From DASXHY01 sp035552155 (GTDB lineage: Bacteria > Verrucomicrobiota > Verrucomicrobiia > Limisphaerales > DASXHY01), in the NCBI GenBank assembly GCA_035552155.1, contig DASZLX010000051.1, positions 31,086 to 95,085 of the forward strand: a stretch of 64,000 nucleotides of DNA, read 5' to 3'. The position numbers were made by a program, and so were the translations under genes. Shown one piece after another: positions 19,044 through 28,014 of the stretch (its first letter is position 1; each line of letters starts with the position of its first letter). Below the pieces are notes generated by a model. It did no database searches. It had not been told where the DNA came from and saw nothing but the letters and a program-made list of their open reading frames with translations.

Positions 19044-21602
19044 TCAACCGATGGCGTAAGTGTCGTACAAGCTGCGCACCGTCAAAGCTTTCTCAAATGC
19101 GGCCCGAGACAGTGGCTGGCTGGGGGCAACGGTGATCTCAAAGGATGTTTGGCCGTCGAGGTGCACAAAATTTTCCGAATAGCGCGCGTCGAATGGCAGG
19201 CTTAACCAGGCCCAGAGTGCTGGTTTGGCGGCGAATAATTTAACGCGAAAACCGGAATCGGTTTCAGCTATTTCGGTTTTTATCCCGGGATCCAGAAGAG
19301 GGATATCCTTGGGGCGGGCAAAGGTCACCAGGTTCCGCGATACTTCCTGTTCGTTGACCAGGAGCCGGAGCCAGACGAGCAGATTGTCGCCGCCGTGCGC
19401 GTTGCTGAGGGACATCAAATCGAGCGTGCGAACGCGCTGGCTTTTGCGCGACGGAATCCCGACAGCCACCGTTCCGTCATTCAGCAAGGTCCCCTGAAGG
19501 TCCGTGACGCGCCATTCGAGCATGCCGCGGCCGGTATCGGGTTGATCTGAGGTGACAAACACGTCCACGGATTTTGCTTTTTCGTTTTCCAGGCCGGACA
19601 CCAGGACGGGTGCGTAGAAATGACGCGCGGCATAATGCAGCGCCTTCCAGCGGCCGTGATAGTCCACCGAGGACCAACTCGCGACGGGCCAGCAGTCGTT
19701 ATACTGCCAGAACAGGCAGCCCATGGAGCGCGGCATATTTTGACGCCAATATTCCGCGCCCAGTTTGATTCCGTAACTCTGGACGATCTGGCTGATCCAG
19801 AGTGTGCTTTCAAAATCCTTGCCGGTGCGGAAATAATTTCCGGTCATGTTTTTGATCCGCACATTGCCCAGCGGACAACGCTGGTGCCATTTCATGACAT
19901 CGGTCATGGTGGAATCGCGGTCCCCGGCGCTGGTATAGGCATTGACCGTGCGCGGCTCCGGATAGGATTGGTATCCGAACTCGCTGAGGAAACCGCTCAA
20001 TTCCCGATACGCTTCAAAGGTGCGCGCCCCCCACCAGACTTCCCAGTAATGGACGTCGCCGCAGTCCGGGCTGCCGGAAACATAACAGGTCTGCGGTGAT
20101 TGGTTCTTCACCTCCTCGGCGAGCACTTGTTTGAAAAGATGGTTGTAACCATCCCGGCCCATGGAAAATACCGACCAATCGTCTTTCACGAGCAGGCTGA
20201 CTTCATTGTTGCCGCACCAAACCGCGATGCAGGGATGATGACGCAGGCGTTTGAGATTGTCCCTCGCCTCGTGCCTGACGCTATCGACGAACTTTGCGTC
20301 GAAAGCAGGATAACTCGCGCACGCGAATTTAAAATCGGCCCAGACGCAAATACCCATTTCATCGCACGCATCGTAGAGCGCGTCCTCCTCGTAATAGCCG
20401 CCGCCCCAGAAACGCAGCATGTTCATGTTCACGGCGACGGCATCGGCTATGTATTGGCGGAGCCGCTCCGGCGTGATTCGGGTAGTGAATGCGTCGGCTG
20501 GAATCCAATTGGCGCCCTTCGCAAAAAATTTGACGCCGTTGACCAGAAAATGCATCGGCTCGTCGCTGGTCGCCTCCCGCGCGACGAGGGTGCGCAAGCC
20601 AATCCGTTTGGTCGTGGAATCGATGACCTGATCGTCCTTGAGCAATTCGACTCGCACGTCATACAAAGGCTGCTCGCCCATTCCATTCGGCCACCAGAGC
20701 TTTGGATTGGAAATGGTGAATCGCTCGGAGCCTTTTCCGTCGGTGAGTTTGAAATTTAATTTTCCGATTTGCCTGCCCTGGTGGATGACCGTGGCCTTTG
20801 CCGCAATCGGAGTCTGGGTGGGACTTATGGCATCAACTTGAATGGCTAGCTCGACGCGATTCGGAGCGGAGTGATCCTGCAAAATCAGCACGCCATCGAG
20901 ACGCGCGTCATCCATCGCTTCCAGGGCGATGCCGCGCCAAATTCCGGCGGTGACGAGGGTGGGAGCCCAGTCCCATCCGAACTGGCACGGTTGCTTGCGC
21001 AGCCACGCCCGGCCGGTGACGCCTTTGTTTTCCCCGCGTTTTTTCTCGAGCGCCGCGACAAATGCGGCGGCGGATTTGAACAGCACTTCAATGGTATTTT
21101 CGCCGGCTTTCAGCAGTGGTTTTGCGTTGAAGCGCCAGGTGCGAAACATATTGTCGGCCTGGCCGAGTTCGTGGCCGTTGAGGGAAATCGTGGCGAGGGT
21201 GTCGAGGCCATCGCAACGCAGCGAAATGTGTTTTCGGGAAAGAAGTTCGGAAGAGACATTGAAGGTCCGCCGATAGAGCCAGACGGTTTGGGCCACCCAT
21301 TGAACGTCTTTCTCGTTGTCGCGATAGAAGGGATCGGGAATTTTTCCCGCCGTCAGCAAATCGGTATGAATGCATCCGGGCACCTGCGCCGGGATCCAAT
21401 CGGCGGCGCCGGCTTTCGAGACCTGCCAGGTTCCATCCAGGCTGAAGTCGTCGCGGGACATCGGCGTTTTGGCGGCGGCGCGTTGCGGCAGCAGAGTGGC
21501 GCCCGTCCAGACCGCGGCGGTAACCGTGGCGGAAGAAACCAGGAATTGGCGGCGGGAGAAGGATTTCTCCGGTTCGGACTGAACATTTAATTTCGAGCGC
21601 AT
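19044..21602 (-). CDS. GH2 beta-mannosidase, Tat-type signal
   Basis: An 852-residue GH2 enzyme expected to release terminal beta-mannose. The start at 21602 is preferred because it leaves a compact twin-arginine-like leader (SRRQFLVSSATVTAAVW); an in-frame ATG 57 bases upstream is the alternative. Visible features: an N-terminal jelly-roll with DGTWQVSKAGAADWIPAQVPGCIHTDLL, a hallmark of beta-mannosidases; PKLWWPNGMGEQPLY at the domain 2/3 boundary; acid/base motif WCGNNE (Glu467); nucleophile motif FLSEFGYQSYPE (Glu541). The C-terminal beta domains are complete. It lies 197 bp downstream of the GH92 gene on the same strand, so the pair could strip alpha- and then beta-linked mannose from the same glycan. 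The export route through Tat is inferred from the RR motif. Confidence 0.92.
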   Translation of the reverse strand: MRSKLNVQSEPEKSFSRRQFLVSSATVTAAVWTGATLLPQRAAAKTPMSRDDFSLDGTWQVSKAGAADWIPAQVPGCIHTDLLTAGKIPDPFYRDNEKDVQWVAQTVWLYRRTFNVSSELLSRKHISLRCDGLDTLATISLNGHELGQADNMFRTWRFNAKPLLKAGENTIEVLFKSAAAFVAALEKKRGENKGVTGRAWLRKQPCQFGWDWAPTLVTAGIWRGIALEAMDDARLDGVLILQDHSAPNRVELAIQVDAISPTQTPIAAKATVIHQGRQIGKLNFKLTDGKGSERFTISNPKLWWPNGMGEQPLYDVRVELLKDDQVIDSTTKRIGLRTLVAREATSDEPMHFLVNGVKFFAKGANWIPADAFTTRITPERLRQYIADAVAVNMNMLRFWGGGYYEEDALYDACDEMGICVWADFKFACASYPAFDAKFVDSVRHEARDNLKRLRHHPCIAVWCGNNEVSLLVKDDWSVFSMGRDGYNHLFKQVLAEEVKNQSPQTCYVSGSPDCGDVHYWEVWWGARTFEAYRELSGFLSEFGYQSYPEPRTVNAYTSAGDRDSTMTDVMKWHQRCPLGNVRIKNMTGNYFRTGKDFESTLWISQIVQSYGIKLGAEYWRQNMPRSMGCLFWQYNDCWPVASWSSVDYHGRWKALHYAARHFYAPVLVSGLENEKAKSVDVFVTSDQPDTGRGMLEWRVTDLQGTLLNDGTVAVGIPSRKSQRVRTLDLMSLSNAHGGDNLLVWLRLLVNEQEVSRNLVTFARPKDIPLLDPGIKTEIAETDSGFRVKLFAAKPALWAWLSLPFDARYSENFVHLDGQTSFEITVAPSQPLSRAAFEKALTVRSLYDTYAIG

Positions 21603-21764
21603 GAACTTCGCGCCCAGTGTAGAACCTGTCCCGAATGTGTCGCTGGTGACAGGTGCCAAAACGACGGGGGATGCGTGCCATGAAATCGCGCTGATGTGAA
21701 AGCGATCGCGGACTCATCGCGATAAAATCCGCCCGGCCCACTATGCGCGGGTGAGAGAATATGA

Positions 21765-21790
21765 GGCTGAGCGGTAGCTCAGCCCTACCG
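21765..21790 (-). other. Hairpin between GH92 and beta-mannosidase genes
   Basis: GGCTGAG and CTCAGCC form a perfect 7-bp stem with a 6-nt loop at 21765-21784. An overlapping alternative stem, CGGTAG/CTACCG, extends to 21790. It sits 9 bp after the GH92 stop in the direction of transcription. No T-run follows, so it is more likely an RNA-processing or attenuation structure, or a small dispersed palindrome, than an intrinsic terminator. Confidence 0.35.
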
Positions 21791-21798
21791 GAATTGAA

Positions 21799-24081
21799 TT
21801 ACTGCTTTAGAAGCGTGGGCAATAAAGACGGGGGGCGGGCGTCTGCGCCGGTGGCCCAGTGATAATCGGGCCCGGAATCCATTTCGAAATGGACTTCGCC
21901 GCCGCGAATAATTTCACCATGGGTAAGAAAGGTGCGATTGAGAGGTTTTCCGTCCAAGGTCGCGGCGTGGATGTAGGGCCGCTGGGGGCCATTGTCCTGC
22001 GCGACGATGACGAACTGCTGATGATCGCCCACGGTCAAAACCGCGCGGTCGAACAACGGGCTGCCAATGGCATAAACGTCCATGCCCGGGCAAACCGGGT
22101 AAAATCCCAGCGCGCTGAACACGTACCAGGCCGAAGTCTGCCCATTGTCATCGTCGCCGGAAAGGCCATCGGGAGTGGATTGATACAGTTGATTCATCAC
22201 GAGGCGGGCCTTGAACTGCGTTTTCCACGGTTGGCCGGCGTAGTCGTAGAGATACGTGACGTGATGATTGGGTTCGTTGCAATGCGCGTATTGCCCGAGA
22301 CCTTGCGCGACCATTTCATTCATTTCATGAATCATATAATGATAGCTGCCCACGTTCACTGCCGAGCCGGCGTTGAACAGGCCGTCGAGCTTGCGGACAA
22401 AACCCTCGTCACCTCCGTATAAGCCGATGAGTCCCGGCACATCCTGCATGACGCTCCAGGTCCACTGCCAGGCGTTCCCTTCCACGAACGCACCGCCCCA
22501 TTCGGTCGGATCGAACGGCGTCGCCCAAGTACCGTCCCGATTGCGTCCGCGCATGAATCCGGTCGTGGCATCAAATACATTGGTGTAATTCATCGCCGAT
22601 TTCATGAACGCGTTCGCCTCCGCGTCGCGATGCGCAGCGCGCGCCAGGACGGCGGCGCAGGCGTCGTCGTAGGAGTATTCCAACGTCTTGGAAGTGGCGT
22701 CCGGGATTTCTTTGAATGGTATGTATCCGATTTGATCGAACGCTTTGAAACCCTCGCGTCCGCGTCCGAAAATGGCGCTGCCGTGGGCATCGTGAACGAT
22801 GGCATCGACGGCTTCGTTGAGATCGAACGAGTGAATGCCTTTCACCCACGCATCTGCCAGCACCGAGAAGGCGTGATTCCCGATCATGGCATTGCGGAAG
22901 CCGGGACTGGACCATTGCGGCAGCCAGCCGTCCTCGCGGTGCGCGTTCAGAATCGCCTGCACGATTTCCGCGCTGACCTCGGGGAACAGCAGATTATAGA
23001 GCGGATGCGCGGCGCGAAAGGTATCCCAATATCCGGTGTCGGTGTACATGAAACCGTGGCGAACTTTTCCATCGTAGGGGCTGAAGTAAATCGGTTGCAT
23101 GTTCTCGTCGTGCTCGTAAAAGCGGTGTGGGAACATCACGCTGCGATACAACGCGCTGTAAAATGTGCGTTGCTGTTCCTCGGTGCCGCCGGTGACGCGC
23201 GCCCGGTTCAGCACTTCATTCCAGCGCGTTTCGGCCCGGCTGCGGATGGTGTCGAAATCGGCATCGCCAATTTCCTGTTGCAGCGTGCGCAGCGCCTGTT
23301 CGTGACTGATATACGAAGAGGCGACGCGGCAACCGATTTGCTGGCCGGCGCGGGCCTCGAATTGCAGGAAGGCGCCCACGTGAGTCCCGTCCAGATTGGT
23401 TTCGCCCGGGAGGATGGTTTCATTGGACCAGACGCCGCTCGCTTTAAACGGCTGGTCAAAGATGATCACGAAATAGTTGCCGAAGTTATTGGGCACGGCG
23501 CCGCGGTTGTTCCGGGCGATGCCGATCACCTTGCGCTCGGAGGGAATGATTTCCACGGACGAAAGTTTTTCGCTGCGAAACAGATCGAGAATGACGGAGG
23601 CGTCATCGGCTTTTTCGAACGTGAAACGGAACCGGGCGGCGCGTTCCGTGGGGGTGACTTCGGCATTTGCATCCCATCGATCCAAATGGACCCGATAATA
23701 ACTAGGCTCCGCGATTTCGTGATCGTGGCTGAAGTCGGAGACGCGGTCGTCCTCGGTGACGACCAATTTTCCGGAAACGGGCATCAGGGAAAATGCACCG
23801 TATTCGGGAATCCAGGCGCTGGGCTGGTGCGTTTCGCGGATCCCGCGAATCTGGTGATGATGATACTGATAATAGAATGAATTATTCTGCGGCTCCGTGT
23901 ACGGCGCCCAGGTATTCATCGGAAACGGCAGCGCGATGGCGGGATAAGTATTGCCGTGCGAGAAACCCGGAGTGGAGTCGGTGCCTTGCAGCGGGTTGGC
24001 CAGGTGAACCGGCGAAACCGGAGCGGGAGCGGCCGAGCCAATGGTGGCACAAAGGAGAGAAAGAAAAACGAGACGATTCAT
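21799..24081 (-). CDS. GH92 alpha-mannosidase (first copy)
   Basis: A 760-residue exported GH92 enzyme; the family comprises calcium-dependent inverting exo-alpha-mannosidases. The ATG at 24081 gives a signal peptide (MNRLVFLSLLCATIGSAAPA); a longer reading from 24201 would cross the upstream palindrome and adds a hydrophilic leader, so I rejected it. Family landmarks in order: NPLQGTDSTPGFSHGNTYPA at the mature N-terminus, TGYWDTFRAAHPLY, EGNAWQWTWSVMQDVPGL, HCNEPNHHVTYLYDYAGQPW, and GDDDNGQTSAWYVFSALGFY, which contains the acidic active-site cluster. It heads a probable operon with the beta-mannosidase and is divergent from the sensor kinase at 24282. Linkage specificity (1,2 versus 1,3/1,6) is not decidable from these motifs alone. 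Confidence 0.95.
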   Translation of the reverse strand: MNRLVFLSLLCATIGSAAPAPVSPVHLANPLQGTDSTPGFSHGNTYPAIALPFPMNTWAPYTEPQNNSFYYQYHHHQIRGIRETHQPSAWIPEYGAFSLMPVSGKLVVTEDDRVSDFSHDHEIAEPSYYRVHLDRWDANAEVTPTERAARFRFTFEKADDASVILDLFRSEKLSSVEIIPSERKVIGIARNNRGAVPNNFGNYFVIIFDQPFKASGVWSNETILPGETNLDGTHVGAFLQFEARAGQQIGCRVASSYISHEQALRTLQQEIGDADFDTIRSRAETRWNEVLNRARVTGGTEEQQRTFYSALYRSVMFPHRFYEHDENMQPIYFSPYDGKVRHGFMYTDTGYWDTFRAAHPLYNLLFPEVSAEIVQAILNAHREDGWLPQWSSPGFRNAMIGNHAFSVLADAWVKGIHSFDLNEAVDAIVHDAHGSAIFGRGREGFKAFDQIGYIPFKEIPDATSKTLEYSYDDACAAVLARAAHRDAEANAFMKSAMNYTNVFDATTGFMRGRNRDGTWATPFDPTEWGGAFVEGNAWQWTWSVMQDVPGLIGLYGGDEGFVRKLDGLFNAGSAVNVGSYHYMIHEMNEMVAQGLGQYAHCNEPNHHVTYLYDYAGQPWKTQFKARLVMNQLYQSTPDGLSGDDDNGQTSAWYVFSALGFYPVCPGMDVYAIGSPLFDRAVLTVGDHQQFVIVAQDNGPQRPYIHAATLDGKPLNRTFLTHGEIIRGGEVHFEMDSGPDYHWATGADARPPSLLPTLLKQ

Positions 24082-24155
24082 TTCAATTGCTTGGGTTGCG
24101 AAAACTTCGCCGAGGCGAAAATTGTCGTGTGCGGCGGACTTAGTAAATCCAAAAG

Positions 24156-24177
24156 CGTCATGACTTAAGTCATGACG
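24156..24177. promoter_or_regulatory. Perfect 22-bp palindrome in divergent GH92/kinase promoter region
   Basis: CGTCATGACTT is followed immediately by its exact reverse complement, giving an uninterrupted 22-bp palindrome. It is 75 bp upstream of the GH92 start and 105 bp upstream of the kinase start, i.e. centrally placed to control both directions. This is the expected geometry of an operator for a dimeric regulator; an extrusion-prone structural site is the alternative. Confidence 0.5.
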
Positions 24178-24281
24178 AAAGCGGCGGTTTTTTAAACACA
24201 TTTTTCTGGCGTCAGCGAAGGTTTTCGATTTTGTTAAATCATGCCGTGTGTGCGCTGCTGAGACGGGGGACCACCCGTTCG

Positions 24282-27200
24282 ATGAATTTTAAATTCCAAA
24301 TCTTCCTGAGTTCAATCCGGTTGGCAGCGTGGATGGCCGCGGCCGCGGGGTTCCCGGCGCTGGCACAGGATGCCGACCGTTCCGGCGTGCCGTGGCTGAC
24401 CAATGCGGCGCAAGTCCCGGCGCTCGAGTCGAATCTTTCCGTGCGCGCGCGAGTCCCCATGCGGCTGGAGGGAACCGTGCTTTTGAACGGGCTGTTCGGG
24501 ACCGCAGTGTTGCCGGATGGCGCTGATTACGCGATTTCGATTGCATGGGACGGTTCGACGCCAGTGCGCCGGGGTGATCGAATCCGTTTCACCGGCAGCG
24601 GCATCATTGATGGAACGAATTATTTCACGGACCCGCGTCCGCTGGTTGAAAACGATGGCTTGCATTCGATGATCGAGCGATCCGGCGGCGCCTGGTTCAA
24701 AGCGGGCACGGTGCCGATCCGATTGCGTTACTTCAATCGCGCGGGCGACCGGGGGCTGGCGGTCTCGATTCAGGGGCCGGGTTTCACGAACCAGGTCGTT
24801 CCCGGCAATTGGCTTTTTCATGGAGACACGAATACGCCCGGGAGGCCATTGCAGCCCGGCGTCGAGTATCGGGTTTACGATGGCAGTTGGACAGCGCTGC
24901 CGGATTTTTCCTCGTTGCCCGCGCGCGAATCTGGAGTTACCACCCATTTTGAAATTCCAATCACGAGCCGGACCGATTATTTCGGATTGGATTTCACCGG
25001 GTTTATCGCACTTCCGCGCGATGGTTTTTACATTTTTTCCTGCGCTTCAGACGATGGCTCAACGCTGCAAGTGGGGCATTCCGAAACCGCCTACAAAGTG
25101 GTGGGCTCAACCCATTTGCCACCCGTCCGTCACATGGCTGCGGGCCAATTGGTGGGAGATGGCCCCGAAGAATTCTGCGCGGCGCTGGAAGGAGATGTGG
25201 CGTATGCGTGGCGCGATGGCGAAACGCTGAAGTTGGAATTGGTCAACGGTCAGGGCCGCGCGTCGGTCAGCCTGCCCGTGCGAGAGGCAATGGATCCCCA
25301 GGCTCTCATGGGGCTGCGGTTGCGGGTGAGCGGGCTTTGCCGGCGTGTTTTTACGCCGGAGGGATACAAAGTCGCGGGCCAAATTTCGGTTCCCAGTTGG
25401 GAGCAGATGCAGATTCTCGATGCTCCCCAGCGATTGTGGGATGCCGGCATCCTGACGGCGCGACAGGCAGTTGGTGAAGCTCAGTCCAATTCAGCGCCCA
25501 TGGCGGTTCGTTTGCGCGGCGCGATCGGGTCCGCCGGCCCAGATTATCTCCAGTTCCGCGATGGCTCAGGAACGGTATTGGTGCGTTCACAAGAAGCGCC
25601 GGATTTGTCCGAAGGCGCGGCGGACGTACTGGGATTTGCGAGGCGGGTGGGAACCAATGTGGTCATTGCCGACGCGTTGATCCGTTCCATTGTCGATTCG
25701 CCCAATGGCGAGCCGGTGCCCACTCTGATTTCAGTGCAACAAGTGAAACGGATGAGCCGGGAGGAAGCCCGGCGCGGTTACCCGGTAAAAGTACGCGGGG
25801 TCATTACGTTTGTCTGGCCGGATAACGGTTTTTTCCTGCAGGATGGAACCGGTTCCATCGATGTTCAAATGCCGCCCACGGTGGTGCATTCATTTCCCAG
25901 AATTGGCGATTTCTGGGAGGTGGAAGGGGAGACCTTTGCTGAATTCGCGCCGAACATCCGGGCCGAGCACGCCACTTTGCTCGGGCCGGGCAGCCTGCCG
26001 AATGTCGTGCATCCCAACTGGGGCCAACTCGTGGATGGCAGTTTGGACGCCCAATTTGTCGAAGTGCAGGGCGTGGTTTCCTCCGCCACGAACGAGACCT
26101 TGTCGTTGTTGACGCGGGGCGGCCGAATCAACGTTCAACTCCAGGACATGGATCCATCGATGTTGGGAACGCTCGAGGGCGCATTGGTGCGCATTTCCGG
26201 ATGTTTGATTCCCGGGCGTGATATCGATACGCAGCGGGTGAAACTGGGTGTGTTTGCGTTGCGGGCGGCGGCCATCGCAGTGGATGACCCGGCGCCGAAA
26301 GATCCGTTCCAATCGCAAATCCGCCATGCGAATGACTTGCTGTTATTTGATTCTCATACCAGCCCCATCCAACGCACGCACCTCGAGGGCGTGCTGATTC
26401 AACAGGTCGAGCAAACTTGTTTCCTGATGGAGGGAACCAATGGATTCCGGGCGATTCTCAAATCACCCGAACACCTGCAGCGCGGCGACCTGTTGGAGGT
26501 CGTCGGCTTTCCGGACCTGAACGGTCCCAGCCCGGCGCTGCATGACGCGGTGGTGAAAACGCATGGGCCGGTCCCATTGCCGCGTCCGGTGGAACTGGCG
26601 AACGACGCTCCGGTGGATGGCCGGCTGGACGCCACCCGCGTGCAGGTCAATGCCTTGCTTACGGGCTGGCGGCATACCGAAAAAGATCAGGTGCTCGAAA
26701 TGCGCTCCGGGCAGCGATTGTGGCTGGCGCGCCTGCCGCTCCATGACGGCGTCCTTCCCGCCCTGGCGATTGGCAGCAAGCTCCGTCTCACCGGCCTTTA
26801 TACGGGGCAGGGGGGAGATCGGTCGGATGGACGGGGCATTGATTCGTTTGAAGTCCTGTTGCATTCACCTCTGGATATTCTGGTGCTGGCCAAGCCTTCC
26901 TGGTGGACTGCTCGTCACGCGCTCACGTTGGCCGGCGCGCTGATGACGGTGCTGTTGCTCGCTTCGATCTGGATTTCCACGCTGCACCGCAAAGTGGAGC
27001 AACGCACGGTGGAGTTGAAACAGGAAATTGAGGATCACAAACGGACAGAATTGCAGCTGGAGGAAAAAACCCGGATGCTCACCCGCGAAATCGAGGAGCG
27101 AGTGCGAATGGAAGCCGAAGTGGAGCGGGGGCACAAGCAGTTGCTGGTGACCTCGCGTCTCGCGGGAATGGCGGAAGTCGCCACGAGCGTGTTGCACAAT

Positions 27201-28010
27201 GTCGGCAATGTCATGACGGGAGTCAATGTCCTCGGTTCCTCCATCGTCGAGCACGTCCGCAAGTCCAAGATTTCGAGCCTCGCCCGCCTCGGAGAGCTTC
27301 TGAGCGCAAACCAGAACAATCTCCAGCCGTTCCTCACCAATGATGAACGCGGGCGCAAATTGCCGGATTATGTTCAGAAACTGGGTTCGCACCTGACCGG
27401 AGAACAGGCTGAATTATTGGACAAGGTGAAGGTGCTTAATGAGAGCATTCATCATATTAACGAAATCGTGGCGATGCAGCAGGATTACGCCAAGGTTTCC
27501 GGGGTTTTGGAGACGCTGTCACCGGAAGATGTCGTGCAGGACTCGTTGCGCATGCACGGGGAATCGTTGAAGCGCCACCGAATTGCCTTGGAAACCCGGT
27601 TCGCTCTGCTGCCAGTCATCACGGTGGATCGCCACAAAGTGCTGCAAATTCTTTTCAATTTGTTGGAGAACGCCAAACATGCGGTGCTGCAGCAAAATCC
27701 TCCCGAGAAAAAAATCGTGGTGACGCTGGAGCCGGCGCTGGATGACATGGTGCGCATCACGGTGGCCGACAACGGCATGGGCATTCCTTCGGAAAACCTG
27801 TCGCGTATCTTTGGCCAGGGATTTTCCACCCGCAAAGATGGCCACGGTTTTGGCCTGCACAGTAGCGCGTTGGCCGCTCAGGATTTGGGAGGCAGATTAA
27901 CCGCTCAGAGCGAGGGAACCGGGCTGGGCGCGACGTTTTATCTGGAAATTCCAATTCATCCCAAACCGCGGTCCGGCGGGGATGGCCGGGCCAATTCCCC
28001 GACACGCTGA
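24282..28010 (+). CDS. Membrane sensor histidine kinase with PA14-like and OB-fold sensor domains
   Basis: A 1242-residue sensor kinase. ATG at 24282 gives a signal peptide (ending FPALAQ); a TTG start at 24231 is the alternative. Order: about 40-330, PA14-like carbohydrate-binding segments (IRLRYFNRAGDRGLAVSIQG and FYIFSCASDDGSTLQVG); about 340-860, several OB-fold-like units (MAVRLRGAIG...LQFRDGSGTVLV; VKVRGVITFVWPDNGFFLQD); one membrane helix at about 880-898; a coiled coil; the phosphoacceptor region GMAEVATSVLHNVGNVMTG with His972; and an ATPase domain with N-box NLLENAKHAV, ADNGMGIP and GHGFGLHSSALAA. It should sense a periplasmic glycan and phosphorylate the regulator encoded 4 bp downstream. 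It is divergent from the GH92/beta-mannosidase operon, which is therefore the likely target. PA14 and OB assignments are by pattern only. Confidence 0.85.
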   Translation: MNFKFQIFLSSIRLAAWMAAAAGFPALAQDADRSGVPWLTNAAQVPALESNLSVRARVPMRLEGTVLLNGLFGTAVLPDGADYAISIAWDGSTPVRRGDRIRFTGSGIIDGTNYFTDPRPLVENDGLHSMIERSGGAWFKAGTVPIRLRYFNRAGDRGLAVSIQGPGFTNQVVPGNWLFHGDTNTPGRPLQPGVEYRVYDGSWTALPDFSSLPARESGVTTHFEIPITSRTDYFGLDFTGFIALPRDGFYIFSCASDDGSTLQVGHSETAYKVVGSTHLPPVRHMAAGQLVGDGPEEFCAALEGDVAYAWRDGETLKLELVNGQGRASVSLPVREAMDPQALMGLRLRVSGLCRRVFTPEGYKVAGQISVPSWEQMQILDAPQRLWDAGILTARQAVGEAQSNSAPMAVRLRGAIGSAGPDYLQFRDGSGTVLVRSQEAPDLSEGAADVLGFARRVGTNVVIADALIRSIVDSPNGEPVPTLISVQQVKRMSREEARRGYPVKVRGVITFVWPDNGFFLQDGTGSIDVQMPPTVVHSFPRIGDFWEVEGETFAEFAPNIRAEHATLLGPGSLPNVVHPNWGQLVDGSLDAQFVEVQGVVSSATNETLSLLTRGGRINVQLQDMDPSMLGTLEGALVRISGCLIPGRDIDTQRVKLGVFALRAAAIAVDDPAPKDPFQSQIRHANDLLLFDSHTSPIQRTHLEGVLIQQVEQTCFLMEGTNGFRAILKSPEHLQRGDLLEVVGFPDLNGPSPALHDAVVKTHGPVPLPRPVELANDAPVDGRLDATRVQVNALLTGWRHTEKDQVLEMRSGQRLWLARLPLHDGVLPALAIGSKLRLTGLYTGQGGDRSDGRGIDSFEVLLHSPLDILVLAKPSWWTARHALTLAGALMTVLLLASIWISTLHRKVEQRTVELKQEIEDHKRTELQLEEKTRMLTREIEERVRMEAEVERGHKQLLVTSRLAGMAEVATSVLHNVGNVMTGVNVLGSSIVEHVRKSKISSLARLGELLSANQNNLQPFLTNDERGRKLPDYVQKLGSHLTGEQAELLDKVKVLNESIHHINEIVAMQQDYAKVSGVLETLSPEDVVQDSLRMHGESLKRHRIALETRFALLPVITVDRHKVLQILFNLLENAKHAVLQQNPPEKKIVVTLEPALDDMVRITVADNGMGIPSENLSRIFGQGFSTRKDGHGFGLHSSALAAQDLGGRLTAQSEGTGLGATFYLEIPIHPKPRSGGDGRANSPTR

Positions 28011-28014
28011 AATT

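Noticed and set aside
21765..21790. Intrinsic terminator for GH92
   Set aside because: Stable stem but no T-run in the direction of transcription; listed only as a hairpin.
22630..23880. 416-codon open frame on the + strand
   Set aside because: Antisense to GH92, which has all family motifs; no independent motif in the shadow frame.
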